Positions 17,436 to 28,791 of a DNA stretch of 64,000 bases are shown here, one piece after another (the first letter of the stretch is position 1; every line of letters starts with the position of its first letter). The stretch comes from an uncultured beta proteobacterium (lineage in GTDB: Bacteria > Pseudomonadota > Gammaproteobacteria > Burkholderiales > Burkholderiaceae). The translations under genes and the position numbers were made by a program. Under the pieces are notes generated by a model, which was given only the letters and a program-made list of their open reading frames with translations, was not told where the DNA came from and did no database searches. The stretch is taken from positions 1 through 64,000 of the forward strand of contig CAIQHU010000095.1 in assembly GCA_903871735.1 (NCBI GenBank). The letters run 5' to 3'.

Positions 17436-19769
17436 CTAAATAGGGGTCAATTTCGCAATACTAAGCTGCAGCCATTTAACCCCGTGTCGGGCGAATTGAA
17501 CTTGGGCACGCGCATCTGTGCCAAGGCCCTCTAACCCTGTCAAGCGACCTTCTCCAAACTTGGCATGAAAGACCTGTTGGCCGACATAAAAACCATGCTC
17601 AGATGGCTTTTTACTGACTACTGTGATGGCTGTGTCGGAATTTTTTCTCAACAGAGATAAATCTTGACTAAGACTAGCGCTTCCCCAGCTAGGGTTAACT
17701 TGCCTCATAGAAGACCCACCCCACCGATTCTCGGCTGTTCTTGGAGTTAAGATTTTTAAACATGATTTCGGTAATTCCTCTAAAAATCTTGAGGGAAGGT
17801 TGTATCGTACCTGGCCATGCAGCATTCTGGACTGCGTATGCGATAGATATAAGCGGTCCCTTGCCCGCGTAATCGCAACATACATCAGACGCCGCTCCTC
17901 CTCTAAGCCCTTTGGTTCATTAATACTATTTTCATGAGGAAACAAACCCTCCTCTAAACCGGTAATAAAGACCGCCTTAAACTCCAAGCCCTTCGAGGAG
18001 TGAACCGTCATTAATTGCACCGCATCTTGACCAGCCTGTGCTTGATTATCCCCCGCTTCAAGCGATGCATGCGCAAGAAATCCAGCCAATGGAGACATCT
18101 CCGGCAGATCAAACTCAGTCAGCTGACCATCCAAGACAACTTGCTCAGTCAAATGCGAATTTCTCAGCGCCGGCGTCAATGCAATAGCGTCTTGCCCCAT
18201 CCCCTCTTCAGCCACAAACGCTGTGGCAGCATTAATTAATTCTCGTAAATTTTCAATGCGATCTTGGCCTTCTCGTTCTGCTAAATAATGCTGTATCAAG
18301 CCACTATGAACAATCATAAAGTCAATTAATTCGGGTAAGGTATTGTGACGCGTTGACTCCCGCATATGATCAATTAAACGAATAAAACTACTAATCGATG
18401 CACTAGATTTACCTTCGATCATAGATGCCGCACTATACAAGGAACACTGCTGCGTTTTCGCAATGTCTTGTAAAGACTCTATCGACCTTGCACCAATTCC
18501 GCGCGTGGGAAAATTGACAATCCTTGAGAACGCCGTGTCATCATTTGGGTTTTCTAATAGCCGTAAATAGGCTAAGGCATGTTTAATCTCAGCACGCTCA
18601 AAAAATCGTAATCCCCCATAAACGCGGTAAGGAATGCTCGCTGAAAATAAGCTGTGCTCAATAATCCGTGATTGCGCATTGCTTCGATACAAAATAGCAA
18701 CCTCACTCCGCGTCATCCCATCGTTGATTAATCCACGAATTTCATCAACTAACCAGCTGGCTTCAAGCCCGTCGCTATGCGCTTCAAATAAGCGAACTAG
18801 CTCACCGTGACCAGCATCTGTTCTTAAGTTTTTACCCAATCGCTCCGTGTTGTGCGCAATTAAATGGTTAGCAGAATCTAAAATATTGGCGTGTGAGCGG
18901 TAGTTTTGTTCAAGTTTAACCGTCGTCGGTTTGAACTGCCGCTCAAACAAACGCATATTGGCTACATCTGCCCCTCGAAAGCCATAAATGCTTTGATCGT
19001 CATCACCAACGGCAAAAACAGATGCCGGACTGGCTTGGCCTTGGCCAGATAATAGTTTTAGCCAAGAATATTGCAAAGCATTCGTATCTTGAAACTCATC
19101 GACCAAAATATGCCTGAAGCGCTTCTGATAATGCTCACGTATGGGCTCGTGATATTTTAATAATTCATATGTACGAAGTAGTAACTCAGAAAAATCAACG
19201 ACCCCCTCTCGCTGACACTGCTCCTCATAAGCCTGATAGAGTTTAATCAGCGTCACTTGAAAATCATCACTCCCGGTCATATCTCGGGGTCTTTGCCCGC
19301 GTTCTTTAGCGTGCGCAATAAAATATTGCACCTGCTTGGCAGGATATTTTTCATCATCAACTTGTAAGATTTTTAAGAGTCGCTTGATAGCTGATAACTG
19401 ATCTTGTGTGTCCAAGATTTGAAAGGTAGAGGGTAACCCCGCATCTTGAAAATGCGCTCGTAATAGTCGATTACATAATCCATGAAAAGTCCCAACCCAC
19501 ATACCTCGGGTATTAATCGGCAACATCGTGGATAATCGGGTTAACATCTCTTTTGCGGCTTTATTGGTAAAAGTCACCGCCAAAACCCCGATGGGTGATA
19601 TTTGCCCCGTTTGTATGAGCCAAGCAATACGAGTGGTGAGAACTCTGGTCTTGCCACTTCCTGCACCAGCTAGTATTAAAGCAGACTGGGCTTGCCCACT
19701 ATTGCTTTGGATCGGCAAAGTGACTGCTTGCAGTTGTTCGGGGTTTAATTGGTGGAGAAGTTCAGTCAC
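17436..19769 (-). CDS. uvrD: UvrD/Rep-type superfamily 1 DNA helicase
   Basis: A 3'-5' helicase acting in nucleotide excision and mismatch repair. Motif I is GAGSGKTRVL, Ia is AVTFTNKAAKEM, II is LVDEFQDTN, III is AVGDDDQSIYGFRGAD, IV is EQNYRS, V is LMTVHSSKGLEFKAVF and VI is YVAITRARDRLYL. A C-terminal Tudor-like segment (GQQVFHAKFGEGRLTGLEG) is the UvrD/PcrA RNA-polymerase-binding module. The start is GTG at 19769. valS diverges only 38 bases away, leaving little space for two promoters. Confidence 0.95.
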   Translation of the reverse strand: MTELLHQLNPEQLQAVTLPIQSNSGQAQSALILAGAGSGKTRVLTTRIAWLIQTGQISPIGVLAVTFTNKAAKEMLTRLSTMLPINTRGMWVGTFHGLCNRLLRAHFQDAGLPSTFQILDTQDQLSAIKRLLKILQVDDEKYPAKQVQYFIAHAKERGQRPRDMTGSDDFQVTLIKLYQAYEEQCQREGVVDFSELLLRTYELLKYHEPIREHYQKRFRHILVDEFQDTNALQYSWLKLLSGQGQASPASVFAVGDDDQSIYGFRGADVANMRLFERQFKPTTVKLEQNYRSHANILDSANHLIAHNTERLGKNLRTDAGHGELVRLFEAHSDGLEASWLVDEIRGLINDGMTRSEVAILYRSNAQSRIIEHSLFSASIPYRVYGGLRFFERAEIKHALAYLRLLENPNDDTAFSRIVNFPTRGIGARSIESLQDIAKTQQCSLYSAASMIEGKSSASISSFIRLIDHMRESTRHNTLPELIDFMIVHSGLIQHYLAEREGQDRIENLRELINAATAFVAEEGMGQDAIALTPALRNSHLTEQVVLDGQLTEFDLPEMSPLAGFLAHASLEAGDNQAQAGQDAVQLMTVHSSKGLEFKAVFITGLEEGLFPHENSINEPKGLEEERRLMYVAITRARDRLYLSHTQSRMLHGQVRYNLPSRFLEELPKSCLKILTPRTAENRWGGSSMRQVNPSWGSASLSQDLSLLRKNSDTAITVVSKKPSEHGFYVGQQVFHAKFGEGRLTGLEGLGTDARAQVQFARHGVKWLQLSIAKLTPI

Positions 19770-19807
19770 AAGGTCTCGTTTAAATACCTCATTATAATTT
19801 GAAGCAT

Positions 19808-22714
19808 ATGTCTACATCTGAAAATATTTCTGCCACCATCAATACTCCACCAAAAGAGTCTTTTGCTATTCCTGAATTAGCAAAAAGCTATGAGCCAAGC
19901 CTGATTGAATCCGCTCTGAACCAACTATGGCTAGATAAGAAAATTGGTCAAGTGACGATACGTCCCCACCAAGACAATTTTTGTATTCAACTCCCCCCCC
20001 CTAATGTAACTGGAACTTTACACATGGGGCATGCCTTTAACCAAACAATTATGGATGGCTTAACGCGCCATGCCCGCATGCAGGGTAAAAATACATTATG
20101 GGTTCCAGGCACTGATCATGCCGGTATTGCTACCCAAATTGTGGTTGAGCGGCAATTAGATATGCAAAAAATTTCGCGGCATGATCTCGGGCGAGAAAAG
20201 TTTTTAGAAAAAGTTTGGGCCTGGAAAGATTTATCCGGGTCAACGATTACCCAGCAAATTAAGCGCCTTGGCGCCTCCATTGACTGGGATCGCGAATACT
20301 TCACGATGGACCCCACCATGTCTGAGGCAGTTGTAGAGGTCTTTGTAACGCTCTATGAACAGGGTCTGATATACCGTGGCAAACGCCTAGTCAATTGGGA
20401 TCCGGTCTTAGGTACGGCTGTTTCTGATCTCGAAGTTGAAAGTAAAGAAGAGCAAGGGTATATGTGGCAAATCCACTACCCACTAGTGGATGGATCCGGT
20501 CAACTAACAGTTGCAACAACCAGACCTGAGACAATGCTAGGCGACGTTGCTGTCATGGTTCACCCAGAAGATGATCGGTATCGGCATTTAATCGGCAAGA
20601 TGGTTCATCTTCCTCTTTGTAATCGACAAATACCGATCATCGGGGATGATTATGTCGATCCAAGTTTTGGCACAGGTGTTGTCAAAGTGACGCCAGCGCA
20701 TGACTTTAATGACTACGCTGTTGGTCAAAGACACTATCTAAAACCGATCTGCATACTAACGCTAGATGCCAAGATCAATGACAATGCTCCAACTCCCTAT
20801 CAAGGTTTAGATCGCTTTATTGCCAGAAAAAAAATAGTAGATGATTTGCAAACCAGCGGATTTTTAGCGCAAGTAAAAGAACACGTTCTGATGGTGCCCA
20901 GAGGTGACCGAACCCAAGCAATTATTGAGCCAATGCTGACTGATCAGTGGTTCGTAGCGATGTCAAAACCGACTGAACACAATCAATACCGTCCTGGAGA
21001 GTCCATCGCAAGTGCTGCCCTTTTAGCAGTGCAAGAAGGTGATATCAAACTTGTCCCTGAAAATTGGGTATCTACCTACAATCAGTGGCTTGAAAATATC
21101 CAAGACTGGTGTATCTCCCGTCAGCTTTGGTGGGGGCATCAAATACCAGCCTGGTATCTCGAGGATGGGAGCGTCATTGTTGCCAAGTCAGAGGCTGAGG
21201 CAATAGCCAAAGCCCTAGCAACCGGATACAACGGTTCGCTGCGACGTGATGAAGATGTTCTTGATACCTGGTTTAGTTCTGCTTTAGTGCCTTTTTCCTC
21301 TCTTGGTTGGCCTAAGAAAACTGAACTTCTGACACATTTCTTACCATCATCTGTTCTAGTAACTGGCTTTGATATTATCTTTTTTTGGGTTGCCAGAATG
21401 ATTATGATGTCTTGCCACTTTACCGGTCAGGTACCGTTCAAGCAGGTCTATGTGCATGGACTAGTTCGAGATGCTGATGGTCAAAAAATGAGTAAGTCCA
21501 AAGGCAATACGCTTGATCCGATAGATCTTATTGATGGAATTAACTTAGAAGATCTCCTTGCGAAGAGAGTTCAAGGTCTAATGAACCCGAAGGACGCAGA
21601 ACAAATAGCTAAAAAAACACGTAAAGAGTTTCCTGATGGAATTGTGCCTTATGGTACTGATGCCCTGCGATTTACTTTTGCCTCCATGGCAACGCTTGGA
21701 AGAAATATTAATTTTGACCAAAAACGTTGTGAAGGTTACAGAAATTTCTGCAACAAGTTATGGAATGCCACGCGTTTTGTTTTGATGAACTGCTCTGGCG
21801 ACGATACATCAAATGGTATCGCGCCTTGTGTAGGGGATTGTGGCCCAGATGGTTATTTGCATTTTTCACCTGCGGACCGGTGGATTGTTTCACAACTGCA
21901 ACGGGTTGAACAAGAGATAGAGCGCGGGTTCCAAGAATATCGTTTTGATTTAATCGCTGGCGCTTTATATCAATTTGTATGGGATGAATATTGCGATTGG
22001 TACTTAGAACTTGCAAAAGTGCAATTACAAAACAATTCCCCGGCAAACCAACGGGGAACGCGCCGAACTCTTTTACGTGTTTTAGAAACGATTCTAAGAC
22101 TTGCCCATCCACTAATCCCATTTATTACAGAAGAGTTGTGGCAAAGCGTCGCACCGAAATCGGGTAAGGTTTTAGCAGATTGCCCTTTACAAAGCATCGC
22201 ACTTCAACCCTACCCCAAAGCCCAACTTACAAAGCTTGATGTAGCAAGTGAGGCTTGGATCACCGTGTTGAAAAATTTAGTGAATGCCTGCCGAAATTTA
22301 CGCGGTGAAATGCAAATTTCACCTGCAAAAAAAGTGCCTCTTGTAATTCAATGTAAGGCAGATTTCCTCACGGAAATGCTACCCTACCTGAAAAGCCTAG
22401 CAAAATTATCCGACATCAAGATTGATCCAACGGGCGCAATCATTGACGAACTAGGGAAAAATGCTCCAGTAGTCATTTTAGAGGGTACTAGACTTCTTTT
22501 AGAAGTCGAACTTGATTTGGAATTCGAAAAGTCTCGTCTCGAAAAAGAGCTTGCTCGTTTAACAAAAGAAATTGAAAAAAGTGGGCATAAACTGCAGAAT
22601 GAGGAATTTATAAAACGCGCACCTGCTGAAGTGGTAGTCCAAGAACAAGCCCGTTTAAAGGATTTCAAAGCTCTGCACGAACAGTTACTAACCCAATATA
22701 AACGCCTGGCGTAA
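19808..22714 (+). CDS. valS: Valyl-tRNA synthetase
   Basis: A class I synthetase of 968 residues that charges tRNA-Val and edits mischarged threonine. The HIGH-type motif is [14 protein letters not shown] and the KMSKS motif is [14 protein letters not shown]. The CP1 editing domain includes [12 protein letters not shown]-terminal coiled coil ([19 protein letters not shown]) is present. The ATG at 19808 replaces a TTG at 19799. An insertion of about 25 residues after the KMSKS loop ([20 protein letters not shown]) is also seen in E. coli-type ValS. galU follows after 15 bases. Confidence 0.98.
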   Translation: MSTSENISATINTPPKESFAIPELAKSYEPSLIESALNQLWLDKKIGQVTIRPHQDNFCIQLPPPNVTGTLHMGHAFNQTIMDGLTRHARMQGKNTLWVPGTDHAGIATQIVVERQLDMQKISRHDLGREKFLEKVWAWKDLSGSTITQQIKRLGASIDWDREYFTMDPTMSEAVVEVFVTLYEQGLIYRGKRLVNWDPVLGTAVSDLEVESKEEQGYMWQIHYPLVDGSGQLTVATTRPETMLGDVAVMVHPEDDRYRHLIGKMVHLPLCNRQIPIIGDDYVDPSFGTGVVKVTPAHDFNDYAVGQRHYLKPICILTLDAKINDNAPTPYQGLDRFIARKKIVDDLQTSGFLAQVKEHVLMVPRGDRTQAIIEPMLTDQWFVAMSKPTEHNQYRPGESIASAALLAVQEGDIKLVPENWVSTYNQWLENIQDWCISRQLWWGHQIPAWYLEDGSVIVAKSEAEAIAKALATGYNGSLRRDEDVLDTWFSSALVPFSSLGWPKKTELLTHFLPSSVLVTGFDIIFFWVARMIMMSCHFTGQVPFKQVYVHGLVRDADGQKMSKSKGNTLDPIDLIDGINLEDLLAKRVQGLMNPKDAEQIAKKTRKEFPDGIVPYGTDALRFTFASMATLGRNINFDQKRCEGYRNFCNKLWNATRFVLMNCSGDDTSNGIAPCVGDCGPDGYLHFSPADRWIVSQLQRVEQEIERGFQEYRFDLIAGALYQFVWDEYCDWYLELAKVQLQNNSPANQRGTRRTLLRVLETILRLAHPLIPFITEELWQSVAPKSGKVLADCPLQSIALQPYPKAQLTKLDVASEAWITVLKNLVNACRNLRGEMQISPAKKVPLVIQCKADFLTEMLPYLKSLAKLSDIKIDPTGAIIDELGKNAPVVILEGTRLLLEVELDLEFEKSRLEKELARLTKEIEKSGHKLQNEEFIKRAPAEVVVQEQARLKDFKALHEQLLTQYKRLA

Positions 22715-22729
22715 TGAAAGTGATTTCTC

Positions 22730-23611
22730 ATGAAAACACATATCTTTAAAGCTGTTTTTCCAGTAGCAGGCCTTGGAACACGTTTTCTACCTGCAACAAA
22801 AGCCATGCCCAAAGAAATGTTAACGGTTGTTGATAAACCATTGATTCAGTATGCGGTAGAAGAAGCTATTGCCGCTGGGATTACCGAACTCATCTTTGTG
22901 ACTGGGAGAAGTAAACGGGCTATTGAGGATCATTTTGATAAGGCTTATGAGTTAGAAAATGAATTGGAACAAAAAAATAAAAAAGATTTATTAGAGATTG
23001 TTCAAAATATCAAGCCAAGTCATGTGGATTGTGTTTACGTGCGTCAAGCAGAAGCCCTAGGGCTTGGTCATGCAATTCTATGTGCAGAAAAGCTCGTAGC
23101 AGATGATCCTTTTGCAGTCATTTTGGCAGATGACCTTCTGACTGGACAGCCACCTGTATTAAAGCAAATGGTTGATGTCTACCAACACTATCGCTGCTCA
23201 GTAATTGGTATTGAACCGATCGAAAAAGAACAAAGCAGGTCCTATGGCGTGATTGCTGGTAAAAAATGGGATGACAAACTTTATAAACTTTCAGGAATTA
23301 TCGAAAAACCAGCACCAGAAGATGCGCCTTCTAATTTAGGGGTGGTTGGGCGTTATGTGCTGTCTCCAAATATCATTGAACATATTCGCAATCTCAAACC
23401 GGGAGCTGGGGGCGAGTACCAACTAACCGACGCTCTTCAAAGTCTTTTGCAAAAAGAACAAATATTGGCTTATCAATATGATGGCGTGCGCTATGATTGC
23501 GGCAGTAAAATCGGCTATCTTAAAGCAACTGTAGAGTTTGCTTTAAATCACCCAGAAGTCAGAGATGAGTTTGCAAAATTTTTAAAAGAAAAAAACTGCC
23601 TTCATCCATAG
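22730..23611 (+). CDS. galU: UTP-glucose-1-phosphate uridylyltransferase
   Basis: Makes UDP-glucose for polysaccharide and envelope synthesis. The 293-residue nucleotidyltransferase has GLGTRFLPATKAMPKEML at residues 12-29 for UTP binding, VILADDLL for the metal site, and GVVGRYVLSP and GGEYQLTDAL blocks typical of GalU. It is likely cotranscribed with valS. The gap to the next gene (23612-23737) contains two spaced copies of TTTTATCACTG but no convincing terminator. Confidence 0.96.
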   Translation: MKTHIFKAVFPVAGLGTRFLPATKAMPKEMLTVVDKPLIQYAVEEAIAAGITELIFVTGRSKRAIEDHFDKAYELENELEQKNKKDLLEIVQNIKPSHVDCVYVRQAEALGLGHAILCAEKLVADDPFAVILADDLLTGQPPVLKQMVDVYQHYRCSVIGIEPIEKEQSRSYGVIAGKKWDDKLYKLSGIIEKPAPEDAPSNLGVVGRYVLSPNIIEHIRNLKPGAGGEYQLTDALQSLLQKEQILAYQYDGVRYDCGSKIGYLKATVEFALNHPEVRDEFAKFLKEKNCLHP

Positions 23612-23737
23612 CGGTAATCTCTTTTTATCACTGAGTTGATTTTATCACTGGGTTAAATCAGCTTATCTCGTTACCGAATTGATTCGCCATTATGGACACC
23701 CTCGTGAAGAAAAATCTTTGCCAACAGCTCTTTTGAC

Positions 23738-23974
23738 TTAACGACGACGCAAATAAAAAACCCACGTCCCAGCCAAATTTTCCTGCCCAACCAACAAATT
23801 ACCCGTGTGTTTAGCAAACATCGGGATATCCTGCTCGGAACTAGGGTCTGTCGTAATCACTTTTAAAATATGTCCCGTAGACATATCAGCTAGGGCCTTT
23901 TTTGTTCGAAGAACGGGTAATGGGCAAATCATACCCTGACAATCTTCCTCTTTATCAATCTGCTCTGGAATCAT
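23738..23974 (-). CDS. TusA/SirA-family sulfur carrier protein
   Basis: A 78-residue protein of the SirA/TusA fold. The catalytic Cys-Pro motif is intact within [17 protein letters not shown]. This family relays sulfur for tRNA thiolation or other thiotransfer. The context does not tell which partner it serves. The ATG at 23974 overlaps the alaS stop as ATGA, with GGAG five bases upstream, which indicates translational coupling to alaS. Six earlier codons are in frame but not needed. Confidence 0.88.
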   Translation of the reverse strand: MIPEQIDKEEDCQGMICPLPVLRTKKALADMSTGHILKVITTDPSSEQDIPMFAKHTGNLLVGQENLAGTWVFYLRRR

Positions 23975-26610
23975 AAATGCTCCGCCAACCAATTGTTTAC
24001 GCTTGCAAGCGCTCCCGATAAGTTTTCGGGTTGAGTTCCTCCAGCCATCGCTAAATCAGGCTTACCGCCACCCTTGCCACCCACTTGCATAGCAACGTAG
24101 TTGACTAAAACTCCAGCTTGAACACGCTTAATTAAATCAGATGTTACACCAGCAATTAATTGCAATTTACCATCATGAACACTAGCTAACAACACAATAC
24201 AGCTTCCTAATTTGTTCTTAATGTGATCAACCGTCTCGCGTAAAACTTTTGAATCTACCACATCAAATTGAGTCACTAAAACTTTCACGCCTTGCACGGT
24301 AATGACTTGACTGATTAATTCGTTACCCTGATTAGAGGCCAATTTAGATTGACTTCGCATTAATTCTTTTTCTAATTCACGCACATGTTCTTGCAATTGC
24401 AAAACACGTTGTTCTATCTCATCAGGATTGGCTTTTAGAATTTGTGCAGCATTAAATACTTGCGCTTCAAGTTTTTGTATGCGCGACAAGCTTTGCTGAC
24501 CAGTAACTGCTTCGATCCGCCGAATGCCTGCTGCCACGCCACTCTCAGAGCAAATTTTAAACAACCCAATATCACCAGTTCTAGTTACATGCGTACCGCC
24601 ACACAGCTCTTTTGAGGTGCCAATTTCTAAAACGCGTACAGATTCTCCATATTTCTCTCCAAAGAGCATCATCGCACCTGTTTTTTGAGCCTGCTCTAAT
24701 AACATGACTTGCGCAGTAGTAGCTTGATTATTGAGTATTTCAGAGTTGACGAGTTCCTCTACTCGCAACATCTCCTCTCGTGAAACAGGTGCCGTATGGG
24801 CAAAGTCAAAGCGTGTTTTACTCGCGTCGACTAAGGATCCTCTTTGCTGGACATGAGAACCTAAAACTTCTCGCAAGGCTTTATGCATCAGATGCGTCGC
24901 GCTGTGATTGCGCATAATCGCCTGTCGATTTGTCATATCTACCCTAGCAGACAGTCGATCATTGACCCGTATAGTGCCCTCCTCTAAAATCCCATGATGG
25001 CCAAAAACATCCGCCTGAATTTTTAAGGTATCTTCGACCAAAAAGAATGTCTGCGCATTACGCATCTCACCACAATCACCAACCTGCCCACCAGATTCGG
25101 CATAAAAAGGCGTCTTATCCAAAACTAGAACGGCATGCGTTCCGCTAGTAATTTCTGGGACTACATTCCCATCTACATAAATTGCTAAAACCAACGCGTC
25201 AAGAGAACTTAAATGCTCATATCCGTCAAAAACCGTTGCATCTCCTTGGTATGACAGTCCCTGTGCCATCTTAAATTTACCAGCAGCTCTCGCCTGATCC
25301 TTTTGGATCTGCATAGCCGATCCAAAAGCAACTTCGTCAACAGTTACACCTCGTTCTCGGCAGACATCTGCAGTTAAATCGAGAGGAAAGCCAAACGTGT
25401 CATGCAATTTAAAAGCAATCTGTCCGTCTAAGCTAAGTTTTTTTTCAATCACCATACCTGCCAAAGTGTGTTCCAATATTTCCATACCATTTGCGATGGT
25501 CTGAAAAAAGCGCTCTTCTTCTTGCTTTAAAACTTCAGTGATGCGACTTTCTTGTTGAATAATCTCGGGGTAAGCTTGCCCCATTTCCATCACAAGAGCG
25601 TTAACTAAACGGTAAAAAAATGGGGTACGAGCGCCTAACTTATATCCGTGACGAATAGCTCGACGAGTGATTCTACGCAAGACATAACCGCGCCCAGCAT
25701 TACCAGGAATTACCCCATCCACCACCGTAAAGACGCAAGCCCGAATATGATCAGCAATGACTTTTAGGGAAGGACTTTGTGGATCACAATCAACTCCTCC
25801 ACTCGTATTCACTGATACTTTGGCAGCCGCTAATAATGCTTGAAAAAGATCAATCTCATAATTGGAGTGGACGTGCTGCAATACCGCAGCAATCCGTTCA
25901 AGACCCATTCCAGTATCAACGCTCTTTTTGGGCAAAGGATGCATTACTCCATCCTCATCCCGATTAAACTCCATAAAGACATTGTTCCAAATCTCGATAA
26001 AACGGTCGCCATCTTCCTCAGCGCTACCAGGTGGCCCACCCGCAACTTCAGGACCGTGGTCATAAAATATTTCAGAGCAAGGCCCACAAGGTCCGGTATC
26101 ACCCATCATCCAGAAATTATCTGAGGCATACCGAGCACCCTTGTTGTCACCAATACGTATTACACGCTCGGCGGCTATGCCAATATCTTTTGTCCAAATT
26201 TCATAAGCCTCGTTATCCTCGGCATATACAGTCACGAGTAAATTCTCTTTCGGTAATTGAAAGACCTCGGTTAAAAGTTCCCAAGCGTAAGTAATAGCCT
26301 CTTTCTTAAAATAATCTCCAAAAGAAAAGTTTCCTAACATCTCAAAAAAAGTATGATGTCTAGCGGTGTACCCAACATTGTCTAAGTCATTATGTTTGCC
26401 ACCTGCCCGAATACACTTTTGGGAAGTGGTCGCCCTGTGATAAGGACGTTTGTCAAACCCAAGAAAAACATCTTTAAACTGATTCATGCCAGCATTGGTG
26501 AATAACAAGGTGGGATCGTCACCCGGCACAACTGGGCTCGAACTAACGATTTGATGCCCTTTGGACTCAAAAAAACTTAAAAATTGTTGGCGAATTTCTG
26601 TAACTTTCAT
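23971..26610 (-). CDS. alaS: Alanyl-tRNA synthetase
   Basis: A class II synthetase of 879 residues. The aminoacylation core opens with [16 protein letters not shown] and includes [15 protein letters not shown] (motif 1 region). The editing domain has [15 protein letters not shown] and [10 protein letters not shown] (zinc ligands), and a C-Ala domain with [12 protein letters not shown] closes the protein. The ATG at 26610 is chosen because it gives the family start MKVTEIR; the longer open frame upstream to 26724 has no homology. The TusA-like gene overlaps its stop. Confidence 0.98.
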   Translation of the reverse strand: MKVTEIRQQFLSFFESKGHQIVSSSPVVPGDDPTLLFTNAGMNQFKDVFLGFDKRPYHRATTSQKCIRAGGKHNDLDNVGYTARHHTFFEMLGNFSFGDYFKKEAITYAWELLTEVFQLPKENLLVTVYAEDNEAYEIWTKDIGIAAERVIRIGDNKGARYASDNFWMMGDTGPCGPCSEIFYDHGPEVAGGPPGSAEEDGDRFIEIWNNVFMEFNRDEDGVMHPLPKKSVDTGMGLERIAAVLQHVHSNYEIDLFQALLAAAKVSVNTSGGVDCDPQSPSLKVIADHIRACVFTVVDGVIPGNAGRGYVLRRITRRAIRHGYKLGARTPFFYRLVNALVMEMGQAYPEIIQQESRITEVLKQEEERFFQTIANGMEILEHTLAGMVIEKKLSLDGQIAFKLHDTFGFPLDLTADVCRERGVTVDEVAFGSAMQIQKDQARAAGKFKMAQGLSYQGDATVFDGYEHLSSLDALVLAIYVDGNVVPEITSGTHAVLVLDKTPFYAESGGQVGDCGEMRNAQTFFLVEDTLKIQADVFGHHGILEEGTIRVNDRLSARVDMTNRQAIMRNHSATHLMHKALREVLGSHVQQRGSLVDASKTRFDFAHTAPVSREEMLRVEELVNSEILNNQATTAQVMLLEQAQKTGAMMLFGEKYGESVRVLEIGTSKELCGGTHVTRTGDIGLFKICSESGVAAGIRRIEAVTGQQSLSRIQKLEAQVFNAAQILKANPDEIEQRVLQLQEHVRELEKELMRSQSKLASNQGNELISQVITVQGVKVLVTQFDVVDSKVLRETVDHIKNKLGSCIVLLASVHDGKLQLIAGVTSDLIKRVQAGVLVNYVAMQVGGKGGGKPDLAMAGGTQPENLSGALASVNNWLAEHL

Positions 26611-26684
26611 GCCTTTATTATTACATCTCGTCTGATTTACAGAATAAATTAGCTTTTTACAAGCCTGAAGCACCTCGAAATAAA

Positions 26685-26708
26685 CCTTAAAATAAGGGCA
26701 AACCCTTA
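26685..26708 (-). promoter_or_regulatory. Overlapping hairpins in the alaS-tctB divergent region
   Basis: Read on the plus strand, CCTTA (26685-26689), TAAGGG (26693-26698) and CCCTTA (26703-26708) form two mutually exclusive short hairpins sharing the middle arm. If alaS transcription starts beyond 26710, they would lie in its leader about 75-100 bases before the start codon. The stems are short and the switch idea is speculative. Confidence 0.3.
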
Positions 26709-26773
26709 GATAACTTAGTAGCATTTCAACTTACAATCCTGATTGTTGTAAATACTTATATTAGGAGCTTAAG

Positions 26774-27229
26774 TTGAAAATATGTAATCAAAAAGATTTT
26801 ATTGCGGGTCTGATGTATATCGTGATAGGGAGTTTCTTCGCTATCTTAGCTAGAGGTTACCAAATGGGTACAGCTGCGAAGATGGGTTCAGGGTATTTCC
26901 CTTTTTGGCTCGGGGTACTCTTAGCTATTATTGGAGCTTATGTGGCACTTAGATCCTTGGCTCCCGGGCAAATTGAAGAAAAACTGCCAAAGATCTCCAT
27001 TCCATCAGTACTCTGGGTAACCGGCTCCGTCTTGGTATTTGCTATTAGCTTACCAATCTTAGGTTTAGTCGCTTCTGTATTTTTACTGGTAGTAGTTTCA
27101 GCAATGGCAAGTCATGAGTTCTCATGGAAGGGGGCTGTATTAAATGCAGTCTTTTTAATTGGGTTTACTTATGCGGCTTTTGTTTGGGGCCTGAAGTTAC
27201 AATTTCCTGTTTGGCCAACATTTATATAA
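26774..27229 (+). CDS. tctB: TctB-type small membrane subunit of a tripartite tricarboxylate transporter
   Basis: A 151-residue inner-membrane protein with four hydrophobic segments. It begins with the family pattern KDFIAGLMYIVIG and has GTAAKMGSGYFPFWLG between the first two segments. It pairs with TctA in TTT transporters for carboxylates. The start is TTG at 26774, because AGGAG lies 6 bases upstream and the alignment begins there. The first internal ATG would remove the first membrane helix. tctA follows 45 bases later. No tctC gene for the periplasmic binding protein is adjacent. Confidence 0.9.
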   Translation: MKICNQKDFIAGLMYIVIGSFFAILARGYQMGTAAKMGSGYFPFWLGVLLAIIGAYVALRSLAPGQIEEKLPKISIPSVLWVTGSVLVFAISLPILGLVASVFLLVVVSAMASHEFSWKGAVLNAVFLIGFTYAAFVWGLKLQFPVWPTFI

Positions 27230-27274
27230 AAACTTATCTACTCCTAACTTTCAAATTTAGAAAAGAACAACATC

Positions 27275-28777
27275 ATGGATTTACTATCTAATCTTTCGCT
27301 GGGCTTTGCGACAGCATTTACACTCCAAAACTTGCTGTATTGTTTTATCGGTGTAACGCTGGGCACGCTTATCGGAGTCCTGCCAGGGCTTGGACCCGTA
27401 GCAACTATTGCGATGCTCTTACCCGCAACTTATGCCTTGCCCCCGATTGCGGCTCTCATTATGCTTGCTGGAATTTATTACGGCGCGCAATATGGTGGTT
27501 CAACTACGGCAATCTTAATTAATATTCCCGGAGAATCATCTTCCGTAGTTACTGCGATTGATGGCTATCAGATGGCTAGAAATGGGCGGGCTGGAGTGGC
27601 TCTCTTTACTGCAGGTATGGGATCCTTTTTTGCAGGTTGTGTAGCCACACTCATCTTAGCTGGATTTGCTGCGCCACTATCCGAGTTGGCGTTTAAGTTT
27701 GGTCCTGCTGAGTACTTTTCCTTAATGGTTTTAGGTCTTATTGGAGCCGTCGTTTTGGCATCTGGCTCCTTAATCAAGGCCATTGGCATGATTATCTTGG
27801 GGCTCTTAATGGGCTTAATAGGTACAGATGTGAACTCTGGAACGGCTAGGTACTCCTTTGATATTCCCCAGTTAACAGACGGAGTTGGTTTTGTAACTGT
27901 TGCGATGGGTATGTTTGGCTTTGCCGAAATAATGGCCAACCTTGAACAGAAAGAACATCGTGAGACTTTTCTTAAGAAAATTACAAATCTTTGGCCAACC
28001 ATGGTGGACTTCAAAAGAATGGTTCCGCCAATCCTGAGAGGCACGTTTCTTGGTTCATTCCTGGGTATCTTGCCGGGTGGAGGAGCCTCTTTAGCAGCCT
28101 TCGGTGCCTACTCTTTAGAAAAAAAGATGTCTAAACATCAATCCGAATTTGGGAAAGGCGCCATTGAAGGGGTTGCTGCGCCTGAGAGTGCAAATAATGC
28201 TGCTTCTCAAACCTCCTTTATTCCACTATTGACTCTCGGTATCCCACCCAATGCCGTGATGGCTTTGATGGTAGGTGCGATGACTATTCATAATATTCAG
28301 CCTGGCCCACAGGTAATGACTAGTAATCCTGCTTTATTCTGGGGATTAATTGCTTCCATGTGGCTTGGTAATGTGATGCTGATCATACTTAACCTACCAA
28401 TGATTGGTGTTTGGGTGAAGTTGTTGACAATTCCTTATCGTTTCTTATATCCAGCAATCTTGGTCTTCTGTTGTATTGGGGTCTACTCTGTAAATAATAC
28501 GAGTTTTGATATTTACCTCACTGCTATCTTTGGAATTCTAGGCTATATCTTTATCAAACTTGGGTGTGAGCCTGCACCATTGCTGCTTGGGTTCGTTCTT
28601 GGACCAATGATGGAAGAAAACTTCCGCCGGGCTTTATTACTATCCCGCGGCGACTATACAGTATTTTTAACTAGGCCGCTATCAGGTGGTTTGTTAATTG
28701 CAGCAGCCTTACTTGTTTTAATTGTTGCCCTACCAGCATTTAAGAAGACCCGAGAAGAAGCCTTTAAAGAAGAGTAA
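27275..28777 (+). CDS. tctA: TctA-type large membrane subunit of a tripartite tricarboxylate transporter
   Basis: A 500-residue multispanning permease. Both halves of the family's duplicated signature are present: GVLPGLGPVATIAMLLP near residue 33 and GILPGGGASLAAFGAYSL near 264. TLGIPPNAVMALMVGAM is a further TctA block. It imports a carboxylate using the ion gradient after delivery by an extracytoplasmic binding protein. That protein is encoded elsewhere or supplied by one of the dispersed TctC homologues that are abundant in Burkholderiales. The substrate is not predictable. Confidence 0.95.
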   Translation: MDLLSNLSLGFATAFTLQNLLYCFIGVTLGTLIGVLPGLGPVATIAMLLPATYALPPIAALIMLAGIYYGAQYGGSTTAILINIPGESSSVVTAIDGYQMARNGRAGVALFTAGMGSFFAGCVATLILAGFAAPLSELAFKFGPAEYFSLMVLGLIGAVVLASGSLIKAIGMIILGLLMGLIGTDVNSGTARYSFDIPQLTDGVGFVTVAMGMFGFAEIMANLEQKEHRETFLKKITNLWPTMVDFKRMVPPILRGTFLGSFLGILPGGGASLAAFGAYSLEKKMSKHQSEFGKGAIEGVAAPESANNAASQTSFIPLLTLGIPPNAVMALMVGAMTIHNIQPGPQVMTSNPALFWGLIASMWLGNVMLIILNLPMIGVWVKLLTIPYRFLYPAILVFCCIGVYSVNNTSFDIYLTAIFGILGYIFIKLGCEPAPLLLGFVLGPMMEENFRRALLLSRGDYTVFLTRPLSGGLLIAAALLVLIVALPAFKKTREEAFKEE

Positions 28778-28791
28778 TTCTCAAGTTCTTG

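Noticed and set aside
23623..23654. Two spaced copies of a 15-base sequence (TTTTATCACTG...) after galU
   Set aside because: Two short imperfect copies only; too little for a repeat array or a regulatory claim.
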